From Streptosporangiaceae bacterium (lineage in GTDB: Bacteria; Actinomycetota; Actinomycetes; Streptosporangiales; Streptosporangiaceae), in contig JAOPYK010000191.1 in the NCBI GenBank assembly GCA_025964695.1, positions 62,001 to 126,000 on the forward strand: DNA of 64,000 bases, in the 5' to 3' direction. Within the stretch, counting starts at the first letter, position 1; each line of letters opens with the position of its first letter. A program made the position numbers and the translations under genes. Of this stretch, positions 47,890-57,151 are shown piece by piece. The notes below the pieces were generated by a model. The model did not search any database. It had not been told where the DNA came from and worked only from the letters and a program-made list of their open reading frames with translations.

Positions 47890-49287
47890 ATGGCCTCGCA
47901 CGCCCGACCCCGACTACGCAAGGTGATAATTCCGGCACACTTCGCAATCGGTGTATCGCTCGCACTGGCGGGCTGCTCCAGCGGGCCCGCCGCCAACCGG
48001 GCCGCGACGACCGCCATGTGGGCCGACACCGGCGTCAACGCGGTCAGCAGGCCCATCACCGGGGGCGGGGTCACCGCCGTCACCGGCCTCCGCAAGGACG
48101 GTGCGCTGGAGACCGACGTCTACGATCTGGCCGCGGGCAAGCGGCTGTGGGCCCGCCCCACCACCATCGCCGGCCGGCCGGCCGGCATGGGAGTGCAGCC
48201 GCCCGCGCTGGCGGGGACCGCGGGCACGGCGGTGGTCGTGGCCCTCGAACCCCAGAAGCAGGGGAAGTGGAACGCCACCCTGGTGGCCCGCGACGCCCGT
48301 ACCGGACAGCAGAAGTGGACCCGCCCGGTCGATTCCACATTCGGTCCCGTGCGCTGCGGACCGTACCTCTGCATGTCGGAGTTCACCGCACGCAAGGAGG
48401 CCCGCTTCGTCGCGCTGGACCCGGTCACCGGGCACGCCCTGTGGAAGATGCCCGGCATCGCCGAGGTGGAGTGGAGCGACGACCCGGCGTCGGGGCGTGC
48501 TCCGGGCGGCGCGGCGAGGGCCGTGGTGTTCCGGATGGCCAAGCACCCGGTGCTGGAGTCCCGCGACCTGAAGACCGGCAGGACGCTGTGGTCCTTCCCC
48601 GTCGAGCAGGCGGTGGGCATGGGCGTCAACCTCTCCGGGGGCTGGGCGTTCGGCGCCGTCGGCGACACCCTGGTCGGCTACCTGGCGCCCTACCAGGCGA
48701 AGAAGGGCCAACCATTGTCGACGTTCGGGTTCTTCGGACTGCGGCTGGCCGACGGCCACCCGGCATGGACCCGGCCACGCCTGCTCCGGGTGTATCCGAG
48801 CGCCAACCCCGCCATCGCACTGATCACCCGTGAGATCGATCCGTCCGGGAAGTACGGCGGTTTCGCCCGTCTCGACCCGCGTTCCGGCCGGACGATCTCC
48901 CGGATTCCCGCGGAGAAGGCGCCGCAGAGCGCGTGGTGGCTGGCGTTCCCCGCGAACCTGTCCGCGCTGGGCTTCCTCACCAAGGATCACCCGGGGACCG
49001 CGTACGACCTGGCCCGCACCACCCCGGTCCCGCTCAAGGGCATCACGTCCTGGTCGTTCTGCACGGTCGACCCCGCCCAGCTGCGGATCCAGGGCCGGCC
49101 GGGCTTCTACCCGGTGGCGCCGCTGTGCGCGTACGACGTGGCGACCGGCAAGCGCATCGGCGATCCCGGCCCGCCGCCGGCCTGGTACACCGGGGTGGTC
49201 GACGGCTGGCGGATCTGGCGTGACGAGAACGGTGCGCTGCACGGCGCCCACGACACGAAGGGCGACAGCCCCGGCATGTACGGGTGA
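47890..49287 (+). CDS. Lipoprotein with PQQ-like beta-propeller repeats
   Basis: 465 residues from ATG 47890 (GGAG upstream); a TTG at 47878 is in frame. The signal has lipobox LAGC at about residues 26-29. The mature protein has repeated W-strand blades (GKRLWARP, GQQKWTRPVD, GHALWKMPG, GRTLWSFPV), which identify a quinoprotein-like propeller. No catalytic motif is seen. The surface role is unknown. It is 60 nt after the SGNH gene and convergent with the FHA-ABC gene. Confidence 0.75.
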   Translation: MASHARPRLRKVIIPAHFAIGVSLALAGCSSGPAANRAATTAMWADTGVNAVSRPITGGGVTAVTGLRKDGALETDVYDLAAGKRLWARPTTIAGRPAGMGVQPPALAGTAGTAVVVALEPQKQGKWNATLVARDARTGQQKWTRPVDSTFGPVRCGPYLCMSEFTARKEARFVALDPVTGHALWKMPGIAEVEWSDDPASGRAPGGAARAVVFRMAKHPVLESRDLKTGRTLWSFPVEQAVGMGVNLSGGWAFGAVGDTLVGYLAPYQAKKGQPLSTFGFFGLRLADGHPAWTRPRLLRVYPSANPAIALITREIDPSGKYGGFARLDPRSGRTISRIPAEKAPQSAWWLAFPANLSALGFLTKDHPGTAYDLARTTPVPLKGITSWSFCTVDPAQLRIQGRPGFYPVAPLCAYDVATGKRIGDPGPPPAWYTGVVDGWRIWRDENGALHGAHDTKGDSPGMYG

Positions 49288-49296
49288 CGAAGGTTC

Positions 49297-51621
49297 CTAC
49301 CGGCGGCCTGGGCGCTGGCGCTGGAGCAGCCACCAGCTGATCAGCGCGAAGACGATCCCGAGCCCGGCCAGGACGGCCATGTCCATCAGCCAGGTGGCGG
49401 ACCGGTGCTCCCAGAGCCCGTCCGGCCGATGCGGGCTCGGGGCGACGGCGGACAGGTCGATGGTCGCGGCCGCCGCCGCCATGCCCCAGCGGGAGGGGGA
49501 CAGCCAGGCGAGCTGCTCCAGGCCGGGCATGCCCGCGAGGGGCTGGATCAGGGCTCCGCACAGCACGAGCTGTCCCATGCACAGGACCACCAGGAGTGGC
49601 AGCGTCTTCTCCGACGTGCTGACCGCGGCCGAGACGATCAGGCCCAGGAACATGGAGACGATGCCCAGGGCGGCCATGGAGATCATGAGCTCGGGCAGCG
49701 GCACGGTGAAGGTGCCGTGTGCCGGGAGTTTCTGGCCCAGCAGCCCGATGAGCACCAGCAGAGCGGTCTGAGCTCCGGTGATCACGCCGAGGACCAGCAG
49801 TTTCGAGGTCAGGTAGACGCCGGCGGACAGGCCGGCCGCTCGTTCCCGGCGGAAGATCGGCCGTTCCTTGACTATTTCGCGCACCGCGTTGCCGGTACCC
49901 ACGAAACAGGCGCCGAAGATCAGGACCAGCATCTTGGACGGGGCGTCGATGTTGCCGCCCGGGATGGGCACCAGCCCCTTCGCATTGGGGATCGCCCAGA
50001 TCAGGCCGCCCAGGATCAGCGGCATCACCCCCAGCAGCACCGAATAGCTGCGGTCCGAGGAGATGACGGACAGGTAGCGCCGGCACAGGGTGCTCAGCTG
50101 GCCCAGGCGGCTCTGCGCCCTGGGCGGCCGCGGCGCGGTCCGGTGCGGCCCGGCGGGAGCGCGGCCCGGGTTCAGCCCGGCCTCGACGTAACGGGTGTGC
50201 TGTGGGGACCGCCGGAACTCCGCCGCCCAGTCCCGGCCGGGTTCGCGGTCGAAGGCCTGGAACACGTCCGCCCAGCCGGGCAGGCCGAAGTAGCTCAGCC
50301 CTTCCTGCGGCGGCCCGTAGTAGGCGACCCGGCCGCCGGGCACCAGCACCAGCAGCCGGTCGCAGGCGTTGAGGTTCGCGACGCTGTGCGTGACCACGAT
50401 GACGGTCCGGCCCTCGTGGGCGAGGTCGGCCATCATCTCCATGACGGATTTGTCCAGCCCCGGGTCGAGCCCGGAGGTCGGCTCGTCCAGGAACAGCAGC
50501 GATGGCTTGGTGAGCAGTTCCAGGGCCACACTCACCCGTTTGCGCTGCCCGCCCGACAGCGAGCTGATGCGGGTGTCGGCGTGCGCGCTGAGACCGAGCT
50601 CTCCCAGCACCTCGTCGACCCGCCGGTTGCGTTCGGCGGCCTTGGTGTCGGCGGGAAAGCGCAGCTCCGCGGCGTAACGCAACGCCCGGCGGGCGCGCAA
50701 CTGGGTGTGCAGGATGTCCTCCTGCGGGACCAGCCCGATCCGGTGCCGCAGCTCGGCGTAGTCGGCGTAGAGATCACGGCCGTCGTACATCACCCCGCCC
50801 TCGGCGGCCGGCCGTGTCCCGGTCACCGCACCGAGCAGGGTCGATTTGCCCGCGCCGCTCGGGCCGATGACCCCCACGAGGCAGCGCTCGGGGATCGGGA
50901 AGCTCACCCGGTCCAGGATCACCTTGCCCTCGGGCGTCCGCACCGTCAGCGCCTGCGCGGACACCGCCACCTCACCGGTGTCGAGGTACTCCTGGAGCTG
51001 ATCGCCGACCAGCCGGAACGTGGCGTGCCCGATGCCCAGGATGTCCTGGGCGCCCAGCAACGCCGAGCCGACCCGCATTCCGTTGACGAAGGTGCCGTTG
51101 TGGCCGCCCAGATCGACGATTTCGTACCGGCCGTCGCCGGTGGAACGCAGCTCGGCGTGGTACCGGGAGACCACGAGGTCGGACAGCACGATGTCGTTGT
51201 CGGCGGCCCGGCCGATCCGCAGTGTGCGCGTGGCCGCCCGGGGCGGCAGCTTGATGACCGAACTGGGAGAACGGTCGACACGAGGCCGGGGATCCGGAGG
51301 CGGGGCGACGAAGCACGCCAGCATCGCTCCCGTATCGGGGTTGCCCAGCCGGAGCAGGCGATCACCCTGGACCCGGATCCGGCCGACGACGCGCTCACCG
51401 TCGGCGAAGGTCCCGTTGGTGCTGCCGTGATCCTCGATGAACCAGCCCTCGAGGCCGCCGCGCAGGATCGCGTGCTCCCATGACACCCGTGGATCGGCCA
51501 CGACGACATCGGCATCGGGATTCCGACCCACCCGATACGAGGATCCCGGGTGCAGCCGATGGACGGCGTCTTTCGTTCGCACAATGAGCTGCGACGACGC
51601 CGTAAAGCGCTCGGTCGGCAT
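49297..51621 (-). CDS. FHA-FHA-ABC transporter (Rv1747-like)
   Basis: 774 residues. Two FHA phosphothreonine-binding domains come first: YRVGRNPDADVVV with WEH and STNGTF at 29-75, and LRIGRAADNDIVL with SRYH and HNGTFVNG at 134-185. Then an ABC ATPase: GPSGAGKST 253-261, LSGGQRKRVS near 355, LLFLDEPTSGLD near 375. The C-terminal 250 residues are an ABC-2 permease with about six membrane segments. This is the architecture of M. tuberculosis Rv1747, controlled by a Ser/Thr kinase. No kinase gene is adjacent here. The substrate is unknown. Confidence 0.88.
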   Translation of the reverse strand: MPTERFTASSQLIVRTKDAVHRLHPGSSYRVGRNPDADVVVADPRVSWEHAILRGGLEGWFIEDHGSTNGTFADGERVVGRIRVQGDRLLRLGNPDTGAMLACFVAPPPDPRPRVDRSPSSVIKLPPRAATRTLRIGRAADNDIVLSDLVVSRYHAELRSTGDGRYEIVDLGGHNGTFVNGMRVGSALLGAQDILGIGHATFRLVGDQLQEYLDTGEVAVSAQALTVRTPEGKVILDRVSFPIPERCLVGVIGPSGAGKSTLLGAVTGTRPAAEGGVMYDGRDLYADYAELRHRIGLVPQEDILHTQLRARRALRYAAELRFPADTKAAERNRRVDEVLGELGLSAHADTRISSLSGGQRKRVSVALELLTKPSLLFLDEPTSGLDPGLDKSVMEMMADLAHEGRTVIVVTHSVANLNACDRLLVLVPGGRVAYYGPPQEGLSYFGLPGWADVFQAFDREPGRDWAAEFRRSPQHTRYVEAGLNPGRAPAGPHRTAPRPPRAQSRLGQLSTLCRRYLSVISSDRSYSVLLGVMPLILGGLIWAIPNAKGLVPIPGGNIDAPSKMLVLIFGACFVGTGNAVREIVKERPIFRRERAAGLSAGVYLTSKLLVLGVITGAQTALLVLIGLLGQKLPAHGTFTVPLPELMISMAALGIVSMFLGLIVSAAVSTSEKTLPLLVVLCMGQLVLCGALIQPLAGMPGLEQLAWLSPSRWGMAAAAATIDLSAVAPSPHRPDGLWEHRSATWLMDMAVLAGLGIVFALISWWLLQRQRPGRR

Positions 51622-51731
51622 GTCTTCTGAGTTTAGGTCGGTGCGGATTCGTTTCTATATCCGCCGAAGAAAGAACATTGTGCATTGACAGGTCGGCAGT
51701 TACGGGAGTTCCTTCCGTTCCCGGACGGCAC

Positions 51732-51765
51732 ACAGGGCGTCCTGGCCGTGGCCAGGACGCCCTGT
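51732..51765 (-). terminator. Strong stem-loop after the MMPL gene
   Basis: Sixteen base pairs of perfect complementarity (51732-51747 with 51750-51765) around a 2-nt centre, so the real loop is about 4 nt. It lies 74 nt beyond the MMPL stop on the minus strand, before the FHA-ABC gene. No T-tract. Confidence 0.7.
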
Positions 51766-51838
51766 CTTCTCACCATCTCAGGGTCAGCCCGCCGCTGGGA
51801 CGCCTCCTCGCAGGCGGCTCACCACCAGCCGGCGAGCC

Positions 51839-53989
51839 TCAGTGGACCGGGGTGGGGCTCCGGTCCGACTCCTGGTGGGGATGGCCCGCAACCGCGTCGC
51901 CGTGGCCCGGCCACCAGGCCCGGTGACCCAGCAGCGCGGTGAGGCCCGGGACCAGGAAGGCCGACATCACGAAGGCCGAGAGCAGGATGCCGATCGCGAC
52001 CCCGAAGCCGATCTGGGCCAGGAACGACATCGGCGACAGCACCAGCACTCCGAAGGTGCCGGCCAGGATCACACCTGCGGCGGCCACCGTCGGACCCGCG
52101 TGCTGGACCCCGAGTTCGGCCGCGCGCCGGGGGCTGTGCCCCTCACGCGCCTCCTCCCGAAGCCGGGCGATCATGAGGATGTTGTAGTCCGTTCCGATCG
52201 CCATGACGAACAGGTAGAGGAAGATCGGCAACTGGAAGATCAGGCCGGGCTTGCCCTCGATGCCCTGGAAGAGGAACACCGTGGCGCCGAGGGTCGCGGC
52301 GAAGCCCAGCAGGACCGCCGCCACTAGATAGACCGGTGCCACCAGCGAGCGCAGCAGCAGGGCCAGGATGATCGCGATCAGGATGACCGCGACCGGCAGG
52401 ATGACCGACAGGTCCCGGTTGTTGATGACGTTGATGTCAGCGAAGGCCGCCGTCTGGCCGCCGACCAGCGCCTTGGTGCCGGGCGGGGCGTTGTGGTGGA
52501 CGTAGTCCCTGAGCGGTCCCTTGACCAGGCTGATGGCCTCGTTGGAGCTGGGGTTCTGCTTGAGCACCAGGCTGATCTTGGCGACGGATCTGTCCGCGCT
52601 GAGCACGGCGGGGGCGACCTGGGCCACCCCGGGGGCGCCCGACAGGGTCTTGCCGTACGAGGTGAGGGTGGCCTGGTCGAGCGCGCCACCGCCCTGCACG
52701 TAGACGTCGGTCGGGGTGAGCGTGCCGGCCGCGAAGTTCTTGCGCAGGTCCTTCATCGCCTTGGCCGACTCGGTGTTCTGCGGGGCGCCGGCGGTGAAGT
52801 CGTAGTCCGCCTTGAACCCCAGTGCGCCACCGGCGAGAACGAGGAGCAGCAGTCCGGACGCCGCCGCGGTGACCGCCGGACGGCGCCCGACGGCACCGCC
52901 GAGCTTGACCCACAGCCCCGGCTTCGGCTCCTTCCTCCACGCCTTCGAAGGCCAGAACACGACCCGGCCGAGCAGTGAGACCAGCGCGGGCACGAGGGTC
53001 ATGGACGTGATGAACATGACGCCGACCGCGATCGCCAGCTGCGGGCCCAGGGCGCCGAAGGACTTGAAGGAGGCCAGCAGCAGCACGAGGAACGCCACGA
53101 TGACCGCACCGGCCGCGGAGGCGATGGCCTCGCCCACCCGCTCGACCGTGTTGATCATCGCGGTCTTCTTGTCCTCGCCCAGCCGCAGCCGCTCCCGGTA
53201 ACGGAAGAGCAGGAACAGGATGTAGTCGGTGCCGATGCCATAGAGCACCACCAGGACGATCGTCTCGAAGCCCTTGTCGACGTTGAGGCCGGCCGCGTTA
53301 CCGATGATCGCGGTGACCTTGTTCGACACGACCGACACCAGGCCGATGACCACGATGGGCAGCAGCGCGGCGATGGGACTACGGAAGATGACGGCCAGGA
53401 TGACGATGATCAGCAAGACGGTCGACAGGCCGATCAGGGTCAGGGTCTGCTGGTCGGACTTCGCGTTGTCGACGTTGGCCGCGACGTCACCGGTGACGCC
53501 ATAGGTCAGCGGGCTGCCCCGGATCTCGTCGGTGGCCACCGTGCGGATCTGCTTGACGGCGTCCCCGTTCTTCTTCTGCAGATCCTGGTCCCAGCCCTGC
53601 GGCAGCGGCGCCGCGATCAGCTGCATCGAGTGGTCCTTGGCCAGCATCTCCGGGCTGGTCATCACCTTGCTGACCTGGGGGATGTGCTTGGCGTCGATCG
53701 CCTGGGCGAGCTGGGCGACCTTCTGCTGGTCCGCGGGCGTCAGCGGCTGCCCATCGCTCCGCTTGACCACGATCATGGCCGGGCTGGTCTTCTGGTCCTT
53801 GCTGGGGAACGCCTTGTCGGCCAGCTTGGCCGCCTGCACCGACTCGTACTTGGACGGCAGGAAGTCGGTCTGGTTGGTCTTGGTCTTGAGGTTGGGAGCG
53901 AACGCGATGACGGCGACCGCGGTGACCAGCCACGCGACGATCGTCCACCACGGATGTCGCACTACGACGTGCCCGAGCCGCCCGAACAT
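51839..53989 (-). CDS. MMPL family RND transporter
   Basis: 716 residues. Twelve membrane segments in two halves are interrupted by extracytoplasmic loops after TM1 and TM7. The family's conserved GTDYILFLLFRYRE (first half) and GTDYNILMIARLREE (second half) carry the Asp-Tyr pair of the proton relay. Such proteins export lipids or small molecules by proton-motive force. ATG start. It stands alone, divergent from metB. Confidence 0.9.
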   Translation of the reverse strand: MFGRLGHVVVRHPWWTIVAWLVTAVAVIAFAPNLKTKTNQTDFLPSKYESVQAAKLADKAFPSKDQKTSPAMIVVKRSDGQPLTPADQQKVAQLAQAIDAKHIPQVSKVMTSPEMLAKDHSMQLIAAPLPQGWDQDLQKKNGDAVKQIRTVATDEIRGSPLTYGVTGDVAANVDNAKSDQQTLTLIGLSTVLLIIVILAVIFRSPIAALLPIVVIGLVSVVSNKVTAIIGNAAGLNVDKGFETIVLVVLYGIGTDYILFLLFRYRERLRLGEDKKTAMINTVERVGEAIASAAGAVIVAFLVLLLASFKSFGALGPQLAIAVGVMFITSMTLVPALVSLLGRVVFWPSKAWRKEPKPGLWVKLGGAVGRRPAVTAAASGLLLLVLAGGALGFKADYDFTAGAPQNTESAKAMKDLRKNFAAGTLTPTDVYVQGGGALDQATLTSYGKTLSGAPGVAQVAPAVLSADRSVAKISLVLKQNPSSNEAISLVKGPLRDYVHHNAPPGTKALVGGQTAAFADINVINNRDLSVILPVAVILIAIILALLLRSLVAPVYLVAAVLLGFAATLGATVFLFQGIEGKPGLIFQLPIFLYLFVMAIGTDYNILMIARLREEAREGHSPRRAAELGVQHAGPTVAAAGVILAGTFGVLVLSPMSFLAQIGFGVAIGILLSAFVMSAFLVPGLTALLGHRAWWPGHGDAVAGHPHQESDRSPTPVH

Positions 53990-54098
53990 GAGACCTTCTC
54001 TCAGAAGTTGTCCGCAAAATCCAGGTCAACGCTACGAGCTGATCTGCCCGGTTTGCTCGCTCCACGCGTGGAACTTCGTCCTGCTACCTGCGAGGGAG

Positions 54099-54136
54099 CA
54101 TCTCCTCCTTTGGGAGGGGATGATGGGAGGGGATGA
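54099..54136 (+). promoter_or_regulatory. Hairpin and 13-bp tandem repeat upstream of metB
   Basis: A 10-bp stem (54099-54108 with 54113-54122, one G-U, TTTG loop) overlaps two exact copies of TGGGAGGGGATGA (54111-54123 and 54124-54136). They lie 37-74 nt before the metB ATG. If metB is leaderless, the elements are in the promoter and may be an operator; otherwise they are in the leader. Confidence 0.5.
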
Positions 54137-54172
54137 CGTGGTGGAGGAGCGTGAACGGCTACCCTCGTGGTC

Positions 54173-55351
54173 ATGACTTCCAGGAGGTATCAGGGCCAGG
54201 ACACGGCCGACGACATGGCCGGATTCGATACGCTCGCCATTCACGCGGGTCAGGACCCTGACCCCACGACCGGCGCGGTGGTCCCGCCGATCTACCAGGT
54301 CTCCACCTACAAGCAGGACGGCGTCGGCGGGCTGCGCGGCGGCTACGAGTACAGCCGCAGCGCCAACCCCACCCGCACCGCGCTGGAGGAGTGCCTGGCC
54401 GCGATCGAGGACGGCGTCCGCGGGCTGGCATTCGCCTCCGGGCTGGCCGCCGAGGACACACTGCTGCGGACGGTCTGCCGGCCGGGTGACCATGTGATCA
54501 TCCCCGACGACGCGTACGGCGGCACGTACCGGCTGTTCGCCAAGGTCCTGGAGCCGTGGGGCGTCTCGTACGACCCCGTGCCGCTGGGCGACCTGGAGGC
54601 CGTACGGGCCTCCATCCGTCCCGAGACCGTGGCGATCTGGGTCGAGACGCCCACCAACCCGCTGCTCGGTATCGCCGACATCGCGGCGCTCGCCCAGGCG
54701 GCCCATGCCGCCGACGCCTTGCTGGTCGTCGACAACACCTTCGCCTCGCCGTACCTGCAGCGGCCGTTGCAGCTGGGGGCGGACGTGGTGGTGCACTCGA
54801 CCACCAAGTACCTCGGCGGCCACTCCGACGTGGTCGGCGGCGCGCTGGTCGTCGCCGACGCCGGGTTGGGGGAGCGGCTGGCGTACCACCAGAACTCCAT
54901 GGGCTCCATCCCGGGACCGTTCGACGCGTGGCTGACCCTGCGCGGGATCAAGACCCTCGGGGTACGAATGGATCGGCACTGCGCCAACGCGGAGAAGATC
55001 GTCGAGATGCTGGTGCGCCACCCCAGGGTGACGCAGGTCTTCTACCCCTGGCTGCCCGGCCATCCCGGGCACGAGATCGCGGCCAAGCAGATGAAGGCCG
55101 GCGGTGGCATGGTGTCCTTCCGCCTCGCCGGCGGCGAGGACGAGGCCGTACGCGTGTGCGAGCGGACGAAGCTGTTCATCCTGGGGGAGTCCCTGGGCGG
55201 AGTGGAGTCGTTGATCGAGCACCCCGGCCGGATGACACACGCCTCGGCGGCCGGTTCGCCGCTCGAGGTGCCGGCCGATCTGGTCCGGCTGTCGGTCGGT
55301 ATCGAGGACGCCGCCGACCTGCTGGCCGACCTCCGGCAGGCGCTCGCCTGA
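54173..55351 (+). CDS. metB: Cystathionine gamma-synthase/lyase (MetB family)
   Basis: 392 residues from ATG 54173. Features: FDTLAIHAGQDPDP, YEYSRSANPTR, the PLP Lys in HSTTKYLGGHSD near 208, and SLGGVESLIEHP near the end. It makes cystathionine from an activated homoserine or cleaves it. A TACCCT box ends 7 nt before the ATG and there is no ribosome site, which fits a leaderless mRNA. A GTG at 54167 is in frame. It works with CBS at 45155-46555. A 13-bp tandem repeat starts at its stop codon. Confidence 0.93.
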   Translation: MTSRRYQGQDTADDMAGFDTLAIHAGQDPDPTTGAVVPPIYQVSTYKQDGVGGLRGGYEYSRSANPTRTALEECLAAIEDGVRGLAFASGLAAEDTLLRTVCRPGDHVIIPDDAYGGTYRLFAKVLEPWGVSYDPVPLGDLEAVRASIRPETVAIWVETPTNPLLGIADIAALAQAAHAADALLVVDNTFASPYLQRPLQLGADVVVHSTTKYLGGHSDVVGGALVVADAGLGERLAYHQNSMGSIPGPFDAWLTLRGIKTLGVRMDRHCANAEKIVEMLVRHPRVTQVFYPWLPGHPGHEIAAKQMKAGGGMVSFRLAGGEDEAVRVCERTKLFILGESLGGVESLIEHPGRMTHASAAGSPLEVPADLVRLSVGIEDAADLLADLRQALA

Positions 55352-55433
55352 ACCACGCGCCTCAACCACACGGCTGAACCACGCGGCCGAACCACGCGGC
55401 CGAACCACGCGGCCGAACCACGCGGCCGAACCA
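55350..55433. repeat. 13-bp tandem repeat array
   Basis: Six full units starting at 55350, 55363, 55376, 55389, 55402 and 55415, plus a partial seventh. Units 3-6 are identical (gaaccacgcggcc); the first two are diverged. The array begins inside the metB stop codon. It is a minisatellite-like tract, not a CRISPR, since there are no spacers. Confidence 0.85.
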
Positions 55434-55546
55434 TGGGTGATCGCGCTGCGGTGAGGGCGGCCACCGCGGGATTACGTCGATCACCGCCTATTTCATGATC
55501 CAACCCATATGCTGGCGTTTCTCTCCCCCCCGAGAAAGGGACGCCT

Positions 55547-56518
55547 GTGCGCAAGGTGCTGGTGCTCGGCATGACCCTCGCCGTGGCAGGGACGACCGCG
55601 GTGATGTCCCCCGCGGGAGCCACCGCGGCCGGAGCCGAGGCCCCCGCCACGGCGACTCTCGGCGCTCTCGCACCGTGGGCCCCGGAGACGGCCCGCGGCG
55701 CGGCGGCCCCGGCGGCTCCCGCCACGGTGGCGCGCTCCGTGCAGCTGCACACCTACGCCTACGGGACCGGCACGAGCCAGACATTGGACGCCTACTGGGC
55801 GACGCCCCGCAGCGGCAGGCAGCCCGGCGTGCTGCTGCTGCACGGCGGTTACTGGCTGAGCGGAGACAAGGGGTCGTGGAAGACCTTCGCGAAGAAGCTC
55901 TCCGCCAAGGGCTACGCCGTCTTCGCGGCGAACTACCGGCTGAGCCAGCAGAAGCACTGGCCGGCGCAGCGCAGCGACTCATCGGCCGCGCTGGCCTATG
56001 TCAAACGGCACGCGTCCCGTTACCACCTCGACCCGAACCGGATCGTGGTCATCGGGGCCTCCGCCGGTGGCCAGCTGGCGACCATGCTGGGCACCTACGG
56101 CGCCGGCCGGAAGAGCGTGCGCGGGGTCGTGGCGCTGTCACCGGTGAACTCGCCGTACCTGGCCTACCTCGACGGGGGGAAGCCGGGGGCCAGGGCCTCC
56201 CAACGCAAGCTCCGCTCCGCCGTGACGCAGCTGATCGGCTGCACCCCCCGGCCGCAGAGCGCGGCCTGCTGGGACCGGGTCCAGGACGTCACGCCGGTCA
56301 ACCACGTGGACAAGAACGACGCGCCGATGCTGATGATGCACTCGGTCGGCGACTTCGTGCCGTACGAGGAGAGCACCGCGCTGCGGGACGCTCTCGTCGG
56401 GGTCGGGATCCGGGTGACCCTCACCAAGGTGAAGGGTTCCGCCCACGGCGCTTCCCTGCTCAACGACGCTCAGGTGCAGAAGACCGTGCTCGACTGGGTG
56501 CACTCGATGACGCGGTAG
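55547..56518 (+). CDS. Secreted alpha/beta hydrolase (esterase-like)
   Basis: 323 residues. The N-terminal signal is followed by an Ala/Pro-rich segment. The hydrolase core has the oxyanion motif LLLHGGYWLSG, the nucleophile elbow GASAGGQLA near 180, the Asp region SVGDFVPYEES near 270 and the His in KGSAHGASLL near 300. The HGG-type oxyanion loop is that of carboxylesterases of the HSL/BD-FAE kind. GTG start with GAAAGGGA upstream. The substrate is unknown. Confidence 0.8.
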   Translation: MRKVLVLGMTLAVAGTTAVMSPAGATAAGAEAPATATLGALAPWAPETARGAAAPAAPATVARSVQLHTYAYGTGTSQTLDAYWATPRSGRQPGVLLLHGGYWLSGDKGSWKTFAKKLSAKGYAVFAANYRLSQQKHWPAQRSDSSAALAYVKRHASRYHLDPNRIVVIGASAGGQLATMLGTYGAGRKSVRGVVALSPVNSPYLAYLDGGKPGARASQRKLRSAVTQLIGCTPRPQSAACWDRVQDVTPVNHVDKNDAPMLMMHSVGDFVPYEESTALRDALVGVGIRVTLTKVKGSAHGASLLNDAQVQKTVLDWVHSMTR

Positions 56519-56521
56519 CGC

Positions 56522-57094
56522 TCAACGGCCGTACCAGACCATCAAGAACAGGATCACGAGCCAGAGCAGCGCGATCACACCGGACAGCGCGGCGATCCGG
56601 CCGCGCTCGACCTCGGCGATCTCCCCGCCGGGGCTGACCGACGGCTTGGCCGGCCGGGTGGCCGCGGGCTCGGACTCGGGCGCGACGGGCTCCTTGGCGG
56701 GGGCAGGCGCCTCGGCATCGGCGGGCACCGGGGCCGCCGGCTCGGCGGGGGCCGCCGGCTCCGGCTCGGCGGTGGCCAGTTGCAGGGCATGCACCGCTCG
56801 CCCCTGGTCGCGGTCCACGATGAGCAGCAGGACCAGCGCGACGATGAACAGCGTCATCGACGCCGACAGCCACACCTTGGAGAACTCCCCCTTGGCCAGC
56901 AGCAGCCCGAACAGGAAGATGCCCAGCGACGCCAGCCCGTAGATCCGCGTCACGCGGTGCAGATAGCGCAGGACGGCGATGTTCCGCGCCCTGATGTAAC
57001 GCGGGGTCGCCATGGTCGCGGCGGTCAGGGGCCCGAGCGTGAAGATCGCAAAGCCGATGTGCAGGATGAGCAGCAGACGGTCGGAATTCGACAT
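56522..57094 (-). CDS. Four-span membrane protein of unknown function
   Basis: 190 residues. Hydrophobic segments lie near 8-28, 50-66, 73-92 and 168-188. A Pro/Ala/Glu-rich linker (105-160) separates the last two. The first part (LHIGFAIFTLGPLTAATMA) resembles small DUF2269-like proteins, but I cannot name it with confidence. It follows the VWA gene by 57 nt on the same strand, so it may belong to the MoxR/VWA unit. Its stop lies 3 nt from the convergent hydrolase stop. Confidence 0.65.
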   Translation of the reverse strand: MSNSDRLLLILHIGFAIFTLGPLTAATMATPRYIRARNIAVLRYLHRVTRIYGLASLGIFLFGLLLAKGEFSKVWLSASMTLFIVALVLLLIVDRDQGRAVHALQLATAEPEPAAPAEPAAPVPADAEAPAPAKEPVAPESEPAATRPAKPSVSPGGEIAEVERGRIAALSGVIALLWLVILFLMVWYGR

Positions 57095-57151
57095 GGGGAT
57101 GACCTTAGTTCGGCGCTGGCCGCCCGCATAGGAGGTACGCGGGTGAGCCGG

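Noticed and set aside
53990-54172. SAM riboswitch upstream of metB
   Set aside because: The leader would be short or absent and the conserved SAM riboswitch helices are not visible; only the hairpin and tandem repeat are seen.
55350-55433. CRISPR array
   Set aside because: 13-bp units are directly adjacent with no spacers and there are no cas genes.
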